Counted from the stretch's first letter, positions 1 through 13,171 are shown. The stretch: DNA of 64,000 bases from Pseudomonas chlororaphis subsp. chlororaphis (GCF_003945765.1 NZ_CP027712.1:248001-312000); one strand, 5' to 3'. Program-made: numbers and translations. The notes: generated by a model not told the origin, from the letters alone.

Positions 1-877
1 CGAATTCACAAGCTTCTGGAAAAAGGAACACCCGGGCGACAACGTCAAGATCCAGCAATCCCACGGTGGCTCGGGCAAGCAGGGCCGCGCGGTGATCGAC
101 GGCCTGCGCGCCGACGTGGTGACCCTGGCCCTGGCCGGCGACATCGATGAAATCGCCAAGCTCGGCAAGACCCTGCCGGCCGACTGGCAAACACGCCTGC
201 CGGATGCGAGCACGCCCTACACCTCGACCATCGTGTTCCTGGTGCGCAAGGGCAACCCCAAGGGCATCAAGGACTGGGGCGACCTGATCAAGAAAGATGT
301 GTCGGTGATCACGCCGAACCCGAAAACCTCCGGCGGCGCCCGCTGGAACTTCCTCGCCGCCTGGGCCTATGGCCTGAAAGCCGGTGGCAGCGAAGCCCGT
401 GCCCAGGAATACGTGAAGGAGCTGTTCAAGCACGTACCGGTGCTGGATACCGGCGCCCGCGGCTCGACCATCACCTTCGTCAACAACGGTCAGGGCGACG
501 TGTTGCTGGCCTGGGAAAACGAAGCCTTCCTGGCATTGAAGGAAGACGGCGGCGCCGACAAGTTCGACATCGTGGTGCCTTCGCTGTCGATCCTCGCCGA
601 GCCGCCCGTGGCGGTGGTGGACAAGAACGCCGAGAAAAAGGGCAACACCGAGATCGCCGAGGCCTACCTCAAGCACCTGTACAGCCCGGCTGGCCAGGAG
701 ATCGCGGCGAAGAACTTCTATCGCCCGCGGGACAAGGACGTCGCGGCCAAATACGCTCAGCAGTTCCCCAAACTGGACCTGGTGACCATCGACAAGGACT
801 TCGGCGGCTGGAAAACTGCCCAACCGAAATTCTTCAACGATGGCGGGGTGTTCGACCAGATCTACCAGGCGCAGTAA
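1..877 (+). CDS. sbp: Sulfate-binding protein, periplasmic (5' truncated by window edge)
   Basis: This is the C-terminal part of the periplasmic sulfate (or thiosulfate) binding protein that feeds the CysTWA importer. The frame is open from base 2. The first visible residues include [10 protein letters not shown] and [10 protein letters not shown], which belong to the sulfate-binding protein family. The later segments [12 protein letters not shown] and [15 protein letters not shown] are also typical of Sbp/CysP. About 291 residues are visible, so only the signal peptide and the first few dozen residues are missing. It is followed by cysT, cysW and cysA on the same strand, the usual Pseudomonas order. 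A GTG at 92 is internal and is not the real start. Confidence 0.95.
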   Translation, partial: EFTSFWKKEHPGDNVKIQQSHGGSGKQGRAVIDGLRADVVTLALAGDIDEIAKLGKTLPADWQTRLPDASTPYTSTIVFLVRKGNPKGIKDWGDLIKKDVSVITPNPKTSGGARWNFLAAWAYGLKAGGSEARAQEYVKELFKHVPVLDTGARGSTITFVNNGQGDVLLAWENEAFLALKEDGGADKFDIVVPSLSILAEPPVAVVDKNAEKKGNTEIAEAYLKHLYSPAGQEIAAKNFYRPRDKDVAAKYAQQFPKLDLVTIDKDFGGWKTAQPKFFNDGGVFDQIYQAQ

Positions 878-885
878 TCTTCAGT

Positions 886-962
886 GGCGAGCCCCGGGCG
901 GCAAGACATCCAGGGCTCGCCGAACCGCCAGAGCAATAGGCCCGGATTCGTTTCCGGGCTTT
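886..962 (+). terminator. Two hairpins between sbp and cysT (partial terminator or mRNA-processing element)
   Basis: The sbp-cysT gap holds a 9-bp stem (GGCGAGCCC at 886-894 with GGGCTCGCC at 913-921). A second 7-bp stem (GCCCGGA at 940-946 with TCCGGGC at 953-959) is followed by only three T residues. The weak T tract suggests partial termination or 3'-end protection of sbp mRNA. That would give more binding protein than membrane components, which is common in ABC importer operons; here it is inferred. Confidence 0.5.
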
Positions 963-983
963 GCGTGTCAACCAAGGACTTTT

Positions 984-1802
984 ATGTCGCGTCGTATCTC
1001 CCCCGTCATACCCGGCTTCGGGCTGACGCTGGGCTACACCTTGGTGTACCTCAGCCTGATTGTGCTCATACCCCTGGCGGCGATGTTCGTGCATGCCGCC
1101 CAACTCACCTGGGATCAGTTCTGGGCCATTGTCTCGGCGCCGCGGGTCCTCGCCGCGCTCAAACTGAGCTTCGGCACGGCGCTGTACGCGGCGATCATCA
1201 ATGGCGTGATCGGCACGCTGCTGGCCTGGGTGCTGGTGCGCTACAGCTTTCCCGGACGCAAGATCATCGATGCGATGATCGACCTGCCGTTCGCCCTGCC
1301 CACTGCCGTGGCCGGTATCGCGCTGACCGCGCTGTACGCGCCGACCGGCCTGGTCGGCCAGTTCGCCACCGACCTGGGTTTCAAGATCGCCTACACCCCC
1401 CTGGGTATCACCCTGGCGCTGACCTTCGTCACCCTGCCGTTCGTGGTGCGCACCGTGCAGCCGGTGCTGGCCGACATTCCCCGTGAGGTCGAAGAAGCCG
1501 CCGCCTGTCTCGGCGCCAAGCCCTGGCAGGTGTTCCGCCACATCCTGGTACCGGCGCTGCTGCCGGCCTGGCTGACCGGTTTTGCCCTGGCCTTTGCCCG
1601 GGGTGTCGGCGAGTACGGCTCGGTGATCTTCATCGCCGGCAACATGCCGATGAAAACCGAAATCCTGCCGCTGCTGATCATGGTCAAGCTCGACCAGTAC
1701 GATTACACCGGCGCGACCTCCATCGGCGTGTTGATGCTGGTGGTTTCCTTTGTCCTGTTGCTGCTGATCAACCTGTTGCAGCGGCGCATCGAACGACCTT
1801 AA
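984..1802 (+). CDS. cysT: Sulfate/thiosulfate ABC transporter permease CysT (CysU)
   Basis: One of two inner-membrane permeases of the sulfate importer, 272 residues. The ATG at 984 was chosen because AAGGA (974-978) lies five bases upstream and the protein then begins [13 protein letters not shown] just before the first membrane helix. A longer in-frame extension back to 840 would overlap sbp and is not credible. About six hydrophobic segments are visible. The EAA loop that contacts the ATPase reads [13 protein letters not shown] followed by [16 protein letters not shown]. The next gene, cysW, starts 14 bases downstream with a strong ribosome site overlapping the cysT stop. Confidence 0.95.
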   Translation: MSRRISPVIPGFGLTLGYTLVYLSLIVLIPLAAMFVHAAQLTWDQFWAIVSAPRVLAALKLSFGTALYAAIINGVIGTLLAWVLVRYSFPGRKIIDAMIDLPFALPTAVAGIALTALYAPTGLVGQFATDLGFKIAYTPLGITLALTFVTLPFVVRTVQPVLADIPREVEEAAACLGAKPWQVFRHILVPALLPAWLTGFALAFARGVGEYGSVIFIAGNMPMKTEILPLLIMVKLDQYDYTGATSIGVLMLVVSFVLLLLINLLQRRIERP

Positions 1803-1815
1803 GGAGGCGCGAACC

Positions 1816-2685
1816 ATGTCCCAATCGTCTATTGCGGCCTCTTCCGTCAACGCTGCCCGTCGTGGCAGCGCCACCTCGCGGCGCATCCTGATCGGCCTTG
1901 GCTGGCTGATCTTCGCCCTGTTCCTGCTGCTGCCGCTGTTTATCGTGGTGTCCCAGGGGCTCAAGCTCGGCCTCGGCGCGTTCTTCGCCGCGATCTTCGA
2001 GCCGGACGCGCTGTCGGCCCTGAAGCTGACGGTGATCGCCGTGCTGATCTCGGTGCCGCTGAATCTGGTGTTCGGCGTCAGCGCCGCCTGGTGCGTGAGT
2101 AAATACACCTTCCGCGGCAAGAGCATCCTGGTGACCCTGATCGATTTGCCGTTCTCGGTCTCGCCGGTGATCGCCGGCCTGGTCTATGTGCTGATGTTCG
2201 GCGCCCAGGGCCTGTTCGGGCCGTGGCTGCAGGATCACGATATCCAGATCGTGTTCGCCCTGCCGGGCATCGTCCTGGCGACCATCTTCGTCACCGTGCC
2301 CTTCGTCGCCCGTGAGCTGATCCCGCTGATGCAGGAGCAGGGCACCCAGGAAGAGGAAGCCGCGCGGCTGCTGGGGGCCAACGGCTGGCAGATGTTCTGG
2401 CATGTGACCGTGCCGAACATCAAGTGGGGCCTGATCTACGGCGTGGTGCTCTGCACCGCGCGGGCCATGGGCGAGTTCGGCGCGGTGTCGGTGGTTTCCG
2501 GGCACATTCGCGGGGTGACCAACACCCTGCCGCTGCACGTCGAGATCCTCTACAACGAATACAACCACGTCGCCGCGTTCGCCGTCGCGAGCCTGTTGCT
2601 GATCCTGGCGCTCTTCATCCTGCTGCTCAAGCAGTGGAGCGAAAACCGAATCAACCGCCTGCGCGCCAGCGCCGCGGAGGAATGA
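1816..2685 (+). CDS. cysW: Sulfate/thiosulfate ABC transporter permease CysW
   Basis: Second permease of the sulfate importer, 289 residues. The start at 1816 has AAGGAGG at 1801-1807, which includes the last bases of the cysT stop codon, so the two genes are probably translationally coupled. After a short polar N-terminus there are about six membrane helices. The EAA loop reads [28 protein letters not shown] in two adjoining parts. The protein pairs with CysT as a heterodimer and is followed three bases later by cysA. Confidence 0.95.
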   Translation: MSQSSIAASSVNAARRGSATSRRILIGLGWLIFALFLLLPLFIVVSQGLKLGLGAFFAAIFEPDALSALKLTVIAVLISVPLNLVFGVSAAWCVSKYTFRGKSILVTLIDLPFSVSPVIAGLVYVLMFGAQGLFGPWLQDHDIQIVFALPGIVLATIFVTVPFVARELIPLMQEQGTQEEEAARLLGANGWQMFWHVTVPNIKWGLIYGVVLCTARAMGEFGAVSVVSGHIRGVTNTLPLHVEILYNEYNHVAAFAVASLLLILALFILLLKQWSENRINRLRASAAEE

Positions 2686-2688
2686 ATC

Positions 2689-3678
<990 letters not shown>

Positions 3679-3690
3679 AAGGCAAAGGCA

Positions 3691-3743
3691 TCGCGGGCAA
3701 GCCTCGCTCCTACAGAAGAAACAGGAGCGAGGCTTGCCCGCGA
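3691..3743. repeat. REP-type inverted repeat downstream of cysA
   Basis: Two 21-bp arms (3691-3711 and 3723-3743; core GCGGGCAAGCCTCGCTCC) are perfect reverse complements around an 11-base loop. The same core recurs at 7310-7370 and 51794-51839, and in degraded form at 20705-20784. It sits between convergent cysA and the Mpo1-like gene, where it could act as a bidirectional mRNA 3' end. Confidence 0.85.
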
Positions 3744-3750
3744 TTGCGAT

Positions 3751-4275
3751 CTAAATCGGCGCACGCTTCGGATTGACCCGCACCCCTCCCGCCCGCGCCT
3801 CGACCTCATGCTTGAGCGCCTGGCGCAGCCCCAGCAGAAACGCCAGCTCCGCCACCACGAACAACGGCCCGACGATCAGCCCCGAGACGTCATCGACAAA
3901 GGCCGGCTTGCGCCCTTCGTAGTAATGGCCGACGAACTGGATCACCCAGCCGATCACGAACATGCCCACCCCGCTGGCCAGCCAGACCAGGGTGCTTTGC
4001 TGCGCCAGCCCATGGCCGGCCCACACCGACAGCCCCATCAGCAGCGTCATCAGCAGGCCCAGGCGCAGTTCCAGGCGCAGGTAGAACCCGCAGGACGCCA
4101 GCGCCAGCAGCAGCGCCGGCGACAGCCACAGCCCGGCGACCGGCCAGGCGGGGCGCGACAGCAGTACCGCGACGGCCAGCACAATCAGCGGAATGCCGAT
4201 AAAGTGGCTGGCGATGTTGCGCGGATCACGGTGGTAGGCGGCGTATTGACTGAGATGGTCGACGAGGCTTTTCAT
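3751..4275 (-). CDS. DUF962 / Mpo1-like integral membrane protein
   Basis: A 174-residue membrane protein of the DUF962 (YGL010w/Mpo1-like) family. The N-terminus has HLSQYAAYHRDPRN and ASHFIGIP, and the C-terminal half has GHYYEGRKPAF, the conserved histidine-bearing segments. Between them are about four hydrophobic helices. In yeast the family member Mpo1 is an iron-dependent dioxygenase of 2-hydroxy fatty acids; whether the bacterial protein does this is unknown. The start has an AGGAGG site a few bases upstream. It is convergent with cysA and divergent from the Crp-type regulator. Confidence 0.85.
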   Translation of the reverse strand: MKSLVDHLSQYAAYHRDPRNIASHFIGIPLIVLAVAVLLSRPAWPVAGLWLSPALLLALASCGFYLRLELRLGLLMTLLMGLSVWAGHGLAQQSTLVWLASGVGMFVIGWVIQFVGHYYEGRKPAFVDDVSGLIVGPLFVVAELAFLLGLRQALKHEVEARAGGVRVNPKRAPI

Positions 4276-4377
4276 TGTTGTTCCTCCTGTAGGGTGATCG
4301 AATCATGCCCTGCGCCGGTCGCCGGTTCTGTCGGCTAGGCGACAATCGGCTCGCTGCCCGTTTGGATAACGCTATCG

Positions 4378-5064
4378 ATGAAGATGCAGGTCTGGCGTGA
4401 GCGCCTGATGAGTGGCCAGTGGTTCAGCCGCTTGCCCGTTCAATTACAGAATAGTCTGCTGGCCAATGCCCGTCTGCGCTCGCTGGCGCCGGGCCAACGG
4501 CTGTTCCAGCGCGGCGATCCGCCCTGCGGCCTGTACGCGGTACTGGAAGGCACGGTGCGCATCGGCGCGGTCAGCGAGGAGGGCAAGGAGGCGCTGCTGA
4601 GCCTGGTGGAGGCGCCGCACTGGTTCGGCGAGATCAGCCTGTTCGACGGCCAGCCGCGCACCCATGACGCCTATGCCGTGGGCCCGTGCAGCCTGCTCAA
4701 TGTGCCCCAGGCGGCGCTGCTCGAACTGCTGGACGAACACCCGCAATACTGGCGGCAGCTGGCGCTGCTGATGAGCCACAAGCTGCGCCTGACCTTTATC
4801 AACCTCGAACAGCTGAGCCTGATGCCGGCCCCGGCGCGGGTGGCCAACCGCCTGTTGATGATCGCTCGCGGCTACGGCGAAACGGACACCCCGCGCCGGG
4901 TCCTGCACCTGCCCCAGGAGCAACTGGCGCTGCTGCTGTCGCTGTCGCGCCAGACCACCAACCAGATCCTCAAGGACTTGCAGGGCCAAGGCATTCTCAA
5001 GCTGGGTTACGGCGAGATCGAGATCCTCGACGAAGCGCGGTTGCGGGTATTGGCCGGAGTTTGA
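4378..5064 (+). CDS. Crp/Fnr-family transcriptional regulator
   Basis: A 228-residue regulator with an N-terminal cyclic-nucleotide-binding-type beta barrel (residues about 20-135; GQRLFQRGDPPCGLYAVLEGTVRIG and WFGEISLFDGQPRTHDA in two parts) and a C-terminal winged helix (about 150-225; LALLLSLSRQTTNQILKDL). No Fnr-type cysteine cluster is seen, so it is not an oxygen sensor of that kind; the effector is unknown. A second ATG six bases downstream is an alternative start. The gene is divergent from the DUF962 gene across a gap of about 100 bases, so it could autoregulate or control that neighbour. Confidence 0.85.
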   Translation: MKMQVWRERLMSGQWFSRLPVQLQNSLLANARLRSLAPGQRLFQRGDPPCGLYAVLEGTVRIGAVSEEGKEALLSLVEAPHWFGEISLFDGQPRTHDAYAVGPCSLLNVPQAALLELLDEHPQYWRQLALLMSHKLRLTFINLEQLSLMPAPARVANRLLMIARGYGETDTPRRVLHLPQEQLALLLSLSRQTTNQILKDLQGQGILKLGYGEIEILDEARLRVLAGV

Positions 5065-5109
5065 CCTGCAGATCGCGATGAGGCCGGCCCTGCCACCGCT
5101 AATCCACGG

Positions 5110-6114
5110 CTAACGCAACCCATCGCGAAACTGCCCCGGGGTCATCCCGGTCCAGCGTTTGAACGCGCGGCTGAAGCTGCTGGCGTCGGCGAACCCCAGC
5201 AGGTAGCTGATCTCGCTCAGGGAGCACTGCGGGTCGCGCAGGTGCAGCAGGGCCAGGTTCTCCCGGCATTCGTTGAGCAGGGTGTCGAAGCGACAACCCT
5301 CGTCCGCCAGGTGGCGTTGCAGGCTGCGCAGGCTCAGGTGCAGGGCCTGGGCCACCCGTTCGGCCGAAGGTTCGCCCTCCGGCAGCTGGGCCTCGATCAC
5401 CCCGCGCACCTTGCGCTCCCAGGTCAAGGGTTGCAGTTGCATCAGGGTACGCTTGAGCACCGCCTCGTTGTGTTCGGCCAGTTCCGGGTTGGCGTCGTCC
5501 AGGTGGCTGTCGAAATCGTGCAGGCCGAACTCCAGGCGATCCTCGTCGGCGCCGAAAAACACCGGCGCGCGAAACACCGTGTGCCATTGCCTGGAGTCCG
5601 CCGGCTCGGGGCGCCGCAGGTACACCGCCAGCGGCGCGTAGTCGCGGCCCAGGCGGTTGCGGCAGGTGCGCACGTAGATCGCGACAAAGGCGTCGATGGC
5701 CTCGACCGCCGGCTCCGGATTGCCCTCGGGCACCTTCAGGCGAAAGCGATAGCGGTCCTCGGTGCGGGTCAGCTCCAGCTCCAGGGCATCGCTGACCACC
5801 TGGTGATAACGCACGATGCGCTCGAACACTTCCCGCAGGCTGCCGCTGGCCACCAGCGCATAACCCAGGGCATGGAAGGTGGTCGGGCTGACGAAGCGCG
5901 AGACCCGCAAACCTATGGCCGGGTCGCCGCTGGCCTGCACCGCCAGCTGCCACAGGCGGGTGGTGGCCGACAGCGGGTAACGCGCGTTGGGATCGTCCAT
6001 CAGTTGCGGGTCGAGGCCGGCCTGGTGGCACAAGGCGGTGCTGTCGAGGCCCAGGGCATCGAGCTGCTTGCGCAGGGCGCGGGTCCAGCTGGCGAGGGAA
6101 GTGGGTTCGGTCAT
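5110..6114 (-). CDS. AraC-family transcriptional regulator
   Basis: A 334-residue regulator with an N-terminal arabinose-binding-like domain of the type found in OruR-like AraC proteins, and a C-terminal double HTH. The HTH region contains RVAQALHLSLRSLQRHLADEG and ISYLLGFADASSFSRAFKRWTG in neighbouring blocks, which is the AraC family signature. It is transcribed away from the desaturase gene at 6215 across a gap of about 100 bases. It may regulate that gene and membrane lipid composition. This link is inferred from gene arrangement only. Confidence 0.9.
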   Translation of the reverse strand: MTEPTSLASWTRALRKQLDALGLDSTALCHQAGLDPQLMDDPNARYPLSATTRLWQLAVQASGDPAIGLRVSRFVSPTTFHALGYALVASGSLREVFERIVRYHQVVSDALELELTRTEDRYRFRLKVPEGNPEPAVEAIDAFVAIYVRTCRNRLGRDYAPLAVYLRRPEPADSRQWHTVFRAPVFFGADEDRLEFGLHDFDSHLDDANPELAEHNEAVLKRTLMQLQPLTWERKVRGVIEAQLPEGEPSAERVAQALHLSLRSLQRHLADEGCRFDTLLNECRENLALLHLRDPQCSLSEISYLLGFADASSFSRAFKRWTGMTPGQFRDGLR

Positions 6115-6214
6115 GGCGGTTGGCGCGTCCGGTCAACAGGTTGGCGTCCGCGGCTAGCGCCCGGCGCGTGGGCGCAGGGCAGGATGCGAACATCAATAAC
6201 CAGAGGATGGAAGC

Positions 6215-7288
6215 ATGTACGGTACTTCTGCAAGTCCCGACCGGCTGAATGCACAGCAACGATCGGCGCGTATTCGCGAGGTGGTGCTGGCCAGGGGCGT
6301 CGAGTTGCGCGAGCGCTACCCGCTGCTCAAGCATCAGGACGCGCTGGGCGCAGGCATCCTGGCCTTGGCCCTGGCCGGGATGATCGGCACGGCGGCGCTC
6401 TATATCGGCGGGTACCTGGCCTGGTGGGCCTGCCTGCTGCTCAACGCGTTTTTCGCCTCCTTGACCCACGAGCTGGAGCACGACCTGATCCACAGCATGT
6501 ATTTCCGCAAGCAGCGCGTCCCCCACAACCTGATGCTGGCGCTGGTCTGGCTAGCGCGGCCGAGCACCATCAACCCGTGGATCCGCCGCCATCTGCACCT
6601 CAATCACCACAAGGTGTCCGGCACCGAGGCCGACATGGAGGAGCGCGCCATCACCAACGGCGAGCCCTGGGGTATCGCCCGCCTGCTGATGGTTGGCGAC
6701 AATGTCATGTCGTCATTGATCCGCACCCTGCGGGCCAGGACCTGGGCGCACAAGCTCAATATCCTCAAGCGCACCCTGAAGGTGTACGCACCGCTGGCGT
6801 TGCTGCATTGGGGGGCCTGGTATGTGTTCTTAGGCTTCCACGCCGCCAATGGCGTCGCCGCGCTGCTGGGTGCGCCGATCGACTGGTCGGCCAGCACCCT
6901 GGCGGTGATGCAGGTGCTCGATATCGCCGTGGTGGTGATCGTCGGCCCCAACGTGCTGCGCACCTTCTGCCTGCATTTTGTCAGCTCGAACATGCACTAC
7001 TACGGCGACATCGAAGCGGGCAACGTGATCCAGCAGACCCAGGTGCTCAACCCCTGGTGGCTGTGGCCGTTGCAGGCGTTCTGCTGCAATTTCGGCAGCA
7101 CCCACGGCATCCACCATTTCGTGGTCAAGGAACCCTTCTACATCCGCCAGCTGACCGCGCCGGTGGCGCACAAGGTAATGGCCGAGATGGGCGTGCGCTT
7201 CAACGATTTCGGCACCTTCGGCCGGGCCAACCGCTTTATCCGCAAGGAACAGGTGGCGGCGCAGGCGGTGCGGGGTGTCGGGGCGTGA
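6215..7288 (+). CDS. Membrane fatty acid desaturase family protein
   Basis: A 357-residue integral membrane di-iron enzyme of the fatty acid desaturase / alkane hydroxylase superfamily. Three histidine boxes are visible: HELEHDLIH (residues 85-93), HLHLNHHK (126-133) and HGIHHF near residue 298. Hydrophobic pairs of helices flank them. Substrate is not evident from sequence; acyl-lipid desaturation or hydroxylation are both possible. The start has GAGGATGGAAG upstream. It is divergent from an AraC-type regulator, its most likely controller. Confidence 0.85.
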   Translation: MYGTSASPDRLNAQQRSARIREVVLARGVELRERYPLLKHQDALGAGILALALAGMIGTAALYIGGYLAWWACLLLNAFFASLTHELEHDLIHSMYFRKQRVPHNLMLALVWLARPSTINPWIRRHLHLNHHKVSGTEADMEERAITNGEPWGIARLLMVGDNVMSSLIRTLRARTWAHKLNILKRTLKVYAPLALLHWGAWYVFLGFHAANGVAALLGAPIDWSASTLAVMQVLDIAVVVIVGPNVLRTFCLHFVSSNMHYYGDIEAGNVIQQTQVLNPWWLWPLQAFCCNFGSTHGIHHFVVKEPFYIRQLTAPVAHKVMAEMGVRFNDFGTFGRANRFIRKEQVAAQAVRGVGA

Positions 7289-7309
7289 TGTATCGCATTT
7301 GAGGGCCAA

Positions 7310-7370
7310 TCGCGGGCAAGCCTCGCTCCTACAAGTACAGGGCGTCTGTAGGAGCGAGGCTTGCCCGCGA
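7310..7370. repeat. REP-type inverted repeat (GCGGGCAAGCCTCGCTCC family)
   Basis: The 23-bp arms at 7310-7332 and 7348-7370 are exact reverse complements with a 15-base loop. Same family as the element after cysA. It lies directly downstream of the desaturase gene. Confidence 0.85.
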
Positions 7371-7411
7371 TAACGATTTTCCTGACGCTACAACCTTCGG
7401 CATCTTCCCCC

Positions 7412-7525
7412 TGTAGCCGCTGCCGCAGGCTGCGATCGGCCGGAACGGCCGCAGCGATCTCAAGGCCCTAGGAGGTCCTACGACCAGCGTGGCCCGGACC
7501 ATCGCAGCCTGCGGCAGCGGCTACG
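7412..7525. repeat. Large inverted repeat, TGTAGCCGCTGCCG family
   Basis: The left arm TGTAGCCGCTGCCGCAGGCT begins at 7412. Its complement ends at about 7525, with about 60 bases between the arms. This family occurs at least nine more times in the window (about 13026, 15230, 17106, 40262, 44908, 46357, 52559, 55339 and 62171), always between genes. Here it lies at the 3' end of atsA. Confidence 0.8.
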
Positions 7526-7528
7526 GGG

Positions 7529-9977
<2,449 letters not shown>

Positions 9978-9981
<4 letters not shown>

Positions 9982-11573
9982 GCGTGTCTCCAGCGTGTGG
10001 CGCGGGTTTCGAGCTGTTGGCCAATAAGGTTGAGCAGGGCGCCGGTGAGCCCCACCAGGAGCATGCCGGCCATGATCAGGTCCATGCGCAGCAGCTGCTG
10101 GGCGCCGATCATCTGGCTGCCGATGCCGCCGTTGGACGGCATGAAATATTCCGCGCCGATGGTCCCCAGCCAGGCGTAGATCAGGCTCAGGCGCAACCCG
10201 GCGAAAATCCCCGGCGCGGCGCCGGGCAGTACCAGGCGGCGCAGGCGTTGCCAGAGGTTCAGGCGCAGCACTTGCGCCGCCTCGGTCAGTTGCGGCGACA
10301 GGTTGGCGACGCTGCGCTGGGTGGCGATAAACAGCGGGAAGAACGCGGCCAGCGCGACAAATACCCATTTCGCCAGCTCCCCAAGGCCGAACCAGGCGGT
10401 GAGCAGCGGCACCCAGGCGAAAATGGCGATCTGCCGCAGCGCCGCCAGGGTCGGCCCCAGAAGACGTTCGCTCAGAGGCGACAGGCCCAGCAGCAGGCCC
10501 AGGGCAAACCCCAGACCGCCCCCCAGCAACAGGCCGCCAAGGGTGCGCCGCAGGCTCAGGCCCAGGCCGCCCGACAGGCTGCCATCGAGCAGGCCGTTCC
10601 AGGTGGTTTGCAGCACCGCCAGCGGGCTCACCAGGATATTGGCGTCGACCCATTCCAACTGGTTCGCCACTTGCCACAGCGCCAGCAGGAACAGCGGTAG
10701 CAGCCACGGCTGCAGGCGTTGCCAGCCCTGGTAGCGCGGGCCGCGGCGGATCTGCGCGATGGCCGGGTGCGGCCAGTGCACCAGGGCCTTGTCCAGCAGG
10801 CCGATGCCGCGGTCCATGGCCACGCCCATCACCCCGATCACCCCGATGCAGACGAAGACGATATCCAGCATGAACAGCTGGCGCGCCCAGACCATCAGGT
10901 AGCCGATGCCTTCGCTGGAGGCCAGCAGCTCCACCGCCAGCAGCGAGGTCCAGCCGGCGGCCAGGGCCAGGCGCACGCCGGCCATGAAGGCGGGCAGGGC
11001 GGCGGGCAGTACCAGCCGGCGGATCAGCAGGTGCGGCGGCAGGCGCAGCACGGCGGCGGCTTCGCGCAATCTGGGCTGGGCGTCGCGCACGCCGACCAGG
11101 GTATGCAGGGTCACCGGCACCACGATGGCCTTGACCAGCACCACCAGCTTGAGCAGTTCGCCGATGCCGAAAAACACCATGAACAGCGGAATCCAGGCCA
11201 GGGTCGGAACCTGGGACAGGGCGGCGAAGGTGGGGAACACCAGGCGTTCCAGGCGCCGGCTGGAACCCAGCGCCGCGCCCAGCAGGGCACCGGCGCCGAT
11301 GCCCGCCAGCAGGCCCCAGGCCAGCCGTTGCAGGCTGATTGCCAGATGGCTCCACAGCTCGCCGCCGGCCAGCTCGAGCGCGCTGCTCCAGACCAATGCC
11401 GGTGCCGGCAGGATCTGCTCGCTCATCCAGGCATTACGGCTGGCCAGCCACCACAGGGCGAACAGGCCCAGGGGCAGCAGCCAGGGCAACAGCCGCCGGT
11501 GGATGCGCGGCCAGGACAGCGGCTTATCGGCGGGCGCGGCCAACGGCAAGCTGAGAAGGGAAACACGGGCCAT
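9978..11573 (-). CDS. atsB: Sulfate-ester ABC transporter permease AtsB (fused double permease)
   Basis: Inner-membrane permease, 531 residues, about twice the size of SsuC/TauC. Each half carries its own permease domain and EAA-type loop. The first reads REAAAVLRLPPHLLIRRLVLP (split around residue 170) and the second TEAAQVLRLNLWQRLRRLVLP near residue 435. One polypeptide therefore probably replaces the usual homodimer. GGAGG precedes the ATG at 11573. It heads the leftward atsB-atsC-atsA unit and is divergent from the binding-protein gene. The symbol follows the AtsRBC system of P. aeruginosa and P. putida. Confidence 0.88.
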
Positions 11574-11976
11574 GGATGACCTCCGTTGTCGGGTTTTTTG
11601 CTGATTTCAACCGTCTTCTTTTTGTAGGAGCGAGCTTGCTCGCGATAGCGGCATCGGGGCCAAAACCGGCCTGCGGCTTATTGCGAGCAAGCTCGCTCTT
11701 ACAGTTTGTTTTTTGGAGTTTGTTTTTGGTTATATAAAAAGTTAAATCAATGCTATTGGGAGATAAGAGAGGCCATTTAAGGCCTCCAGGCACGCCGCAT
11801 CCAATGCATTTGAAGAATATTTTCGATGCTGATCATGCATATGCCGCGCAGAGCCGCGTCCTGGCTGGTTTATTCGAACGAGTTATTAAAATGTGAATTT
11901 ATAGTATTTAAAGCTTTGAACGCCTTGGGCCTACCTTCTGCTCCTCAATGCCCGTCGCAGCCAGGAGCCACACCTT
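11574..11976. promoter_or_regulatory. Divergent atsB / atsR control region
   Basis: About 400 bases separate atsB from atsR. The stretch 11705-11930 is much more AT-rich than its surroundings and probably holds both promoters. It includes TTATTC at 11870-11875, resembling the CTTATTCC motif upstream of other sulfur genes here. A REP pair at 11622-11703 lies nearer atsB. Exact -35/-10 boxes could not be assigned with confidence. Confidence 0.5.
11622..11703. repeat. REP-type inverted repeat (GAGCAAGCTCGC variant)
   Basis: TGTAGGAGCGAGCTTGCTCG at 11622 and its near complement ending at 11703 form a pair. This variant differs from the GCGGGCAAGCC family and recurs at 38401-38487, with single arms near 37125 and 41473. 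It lies unusually close upstream of the atsB start, inside the 5' region rather than at a 3' end. Confidence 0.75.
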
Positions 11977-12999
11977 ATGAACCTTCCCTTCAAACGCGTC
12001 CTCAGTCTGTTCGCCGCGCCGGCCCTGGCGGGGCTCCTGGGGTACCTGCCGCTGCTGGCCCAGGCGGATGAACTCAAGCAGATCCGCATCGCCGTGCCGG
12101 ACCTCAGCGCCGGCACCCAGCACAGCGGCGGCGGGGTGACGGACGTGCTGCGCCAGCAGCAGATCTTCGAAAAGGCCTTCGCCGACCAGGGCATCAGCAT
12201 CCAGTGGAACTACTTCAAGGGCGCCGGCCCAGTGATCAACGAGGCCTTCGCCAACGGTCAGGTGGACCTGGCCTACCTGGGGGACCTGGCGGCAATCATC
12301 GGCAAGTCCAACGGCCTGGACACCCGCCTGCTTAGCGCCACCGCCCGTGGGGTCAAGCAGTACCTGGGAGTGGTGCCGGGCTCGGGGATCAAGACCTTGC
12401 AGGACCTCAAGGGCAAGCGGGTCGCGGTGTTCCGCGGCACGGCCACGCAGTTGTCGCTGGATGCCGCGCTGGCCAGCCAGGGTCTGAGCGAGAAGGACCT
12501 GAAGATCATCAACCTGGATTTCAGCGCGGCGGTCGCGGCGCTGGCGGCGAAGCAGATCGATGCTACCTGGGGCGGTTCCAACTTGAACGCCTTGCAGGCC
12601 AAGGGCCTGGCCGAGGTGCCGCTGAACACCAAGGACCTGGGCGGCGCCGGTAGCGTGCAGGCGGTGCTGGTGGGCAGCGGCGCCTTCGTCGACGCCCATC
12701 CCGAGGTGGTGGAGAAGCTGCTCAAGGCTCAGCAGCAGGCGGTGCAGTGGCTGACCCAGGACAGCAACAAGGACGCCTATATCGAGCTGGTGTCGGGGCT
12801 GGCCAGCTACCCGCCGGCGGTGCTGCAGCAGGACCTCAAGGATCAGCGCTTCAGCGAAATCTTCCCCTCGACCCTGGACCCGGTGTTCCTCGGTAAATTG
12901 CAGGACGCGGTGGACCTGGCCGCGCAGCAGCGGCTGATCCGCAAGCCGTTCAAGGTCAGCGAATGGGTGGCGCCGCAGTTGGCCGCCGCCGGTCTATAA
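11977..12999 (+). CDS. atsR: Periplasmic substrate-binding protein of sulfate-ester ABC transporter, AtsR
   Basis: A 340-residue secreted binding protein of the SsuA/TauA/NMT1-like type. A signal peptide occupies about residues 1-29, ending LLAQADE. Typical blocks are NEAFANGQVDLAYLGD, LKGKRVAVFRGTA and AALAAKQIDATWGG. It delivers sulfate esters to AtsB-AtsC, whose genes lie divergently across about 400 bases. The ATG at 11977 has CAGGAG upstream. A large inverted repeat follows the gene. The substrate assignment rests on its place beside atsBCA and atsK. Confidence 0.88.
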   Translation: MNLPFKRVLSLFAAPALAGLLGYLPLLAQADELKQIRIAVPDLSAGTQHSGGGVTDVLRQQQIFEKAFADQGISIQWNYFKGAGPVINEAFANGQVDLAYLGDLAAIIGKSNGLDTRLLSATARGVKQYLGVVPGSGIKTLQDLKGKRVAVFRGTATQLSLDAALASQGLSEKDLKIINLDFSAAVAALAAKQIDATWGGSNLNALQAKGLAEVPLNTKDLGGAGSVQAVLVGSGAFVDAHPEVVEKLLKAQQQAVQWLTQDSNKDAYIELVSGLASYPPAVLQQDLKDQRFSEIFPSTLDPVFLGKLQDAVDLAAQQRLIRKPFKVSEWVAPQLAAAGL

Positions 13000-13025
13000 G
13001 GCCACCTGGCAATCCACTCACGTCC

Positions 13026-13171
13026 CGTAGCCGCTGCCGAGCCCGCGAGGCTGCGATCGGTCCCGCAGGGGCCGCAAAACCCGACAACGCGGTCTGCCTG
13101 GACGAACCGGGTGGGCCTTGTTGCGACGACTGCGTCGTCGATCGCAGCCTCGCGGGCTCGGCAGCGGCTAC
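13026..13171. repeat. Large inverted repeat, extended TGTAGCCGCTGCCG variant
   Basis: Arms begin CGTAGCCGCTGCCGAGCCCG at 13026 and end with the complement at about 13171. Compared with the other copies both arms contain the same short insertion (AGCCCGCG), so the two arms changed together. It lies between convergent atsR and a LysR gene. Confidence 0.75.

Noticed and set aside
6215..7288. Desaturase as DesA (acyl-phospholipid delta-9 desaturase)
   Set aside because: The histidine boxes HELEHDLIH and HLHLNHHK and the length do not match what I recall for DesA, so only the superfamily is claimed.
11947..11979. Ten-codon ORF overlapping the atsR start
   Set aside because: Very short, without a recognisable ribosome site upstream, and easily explained by chance.
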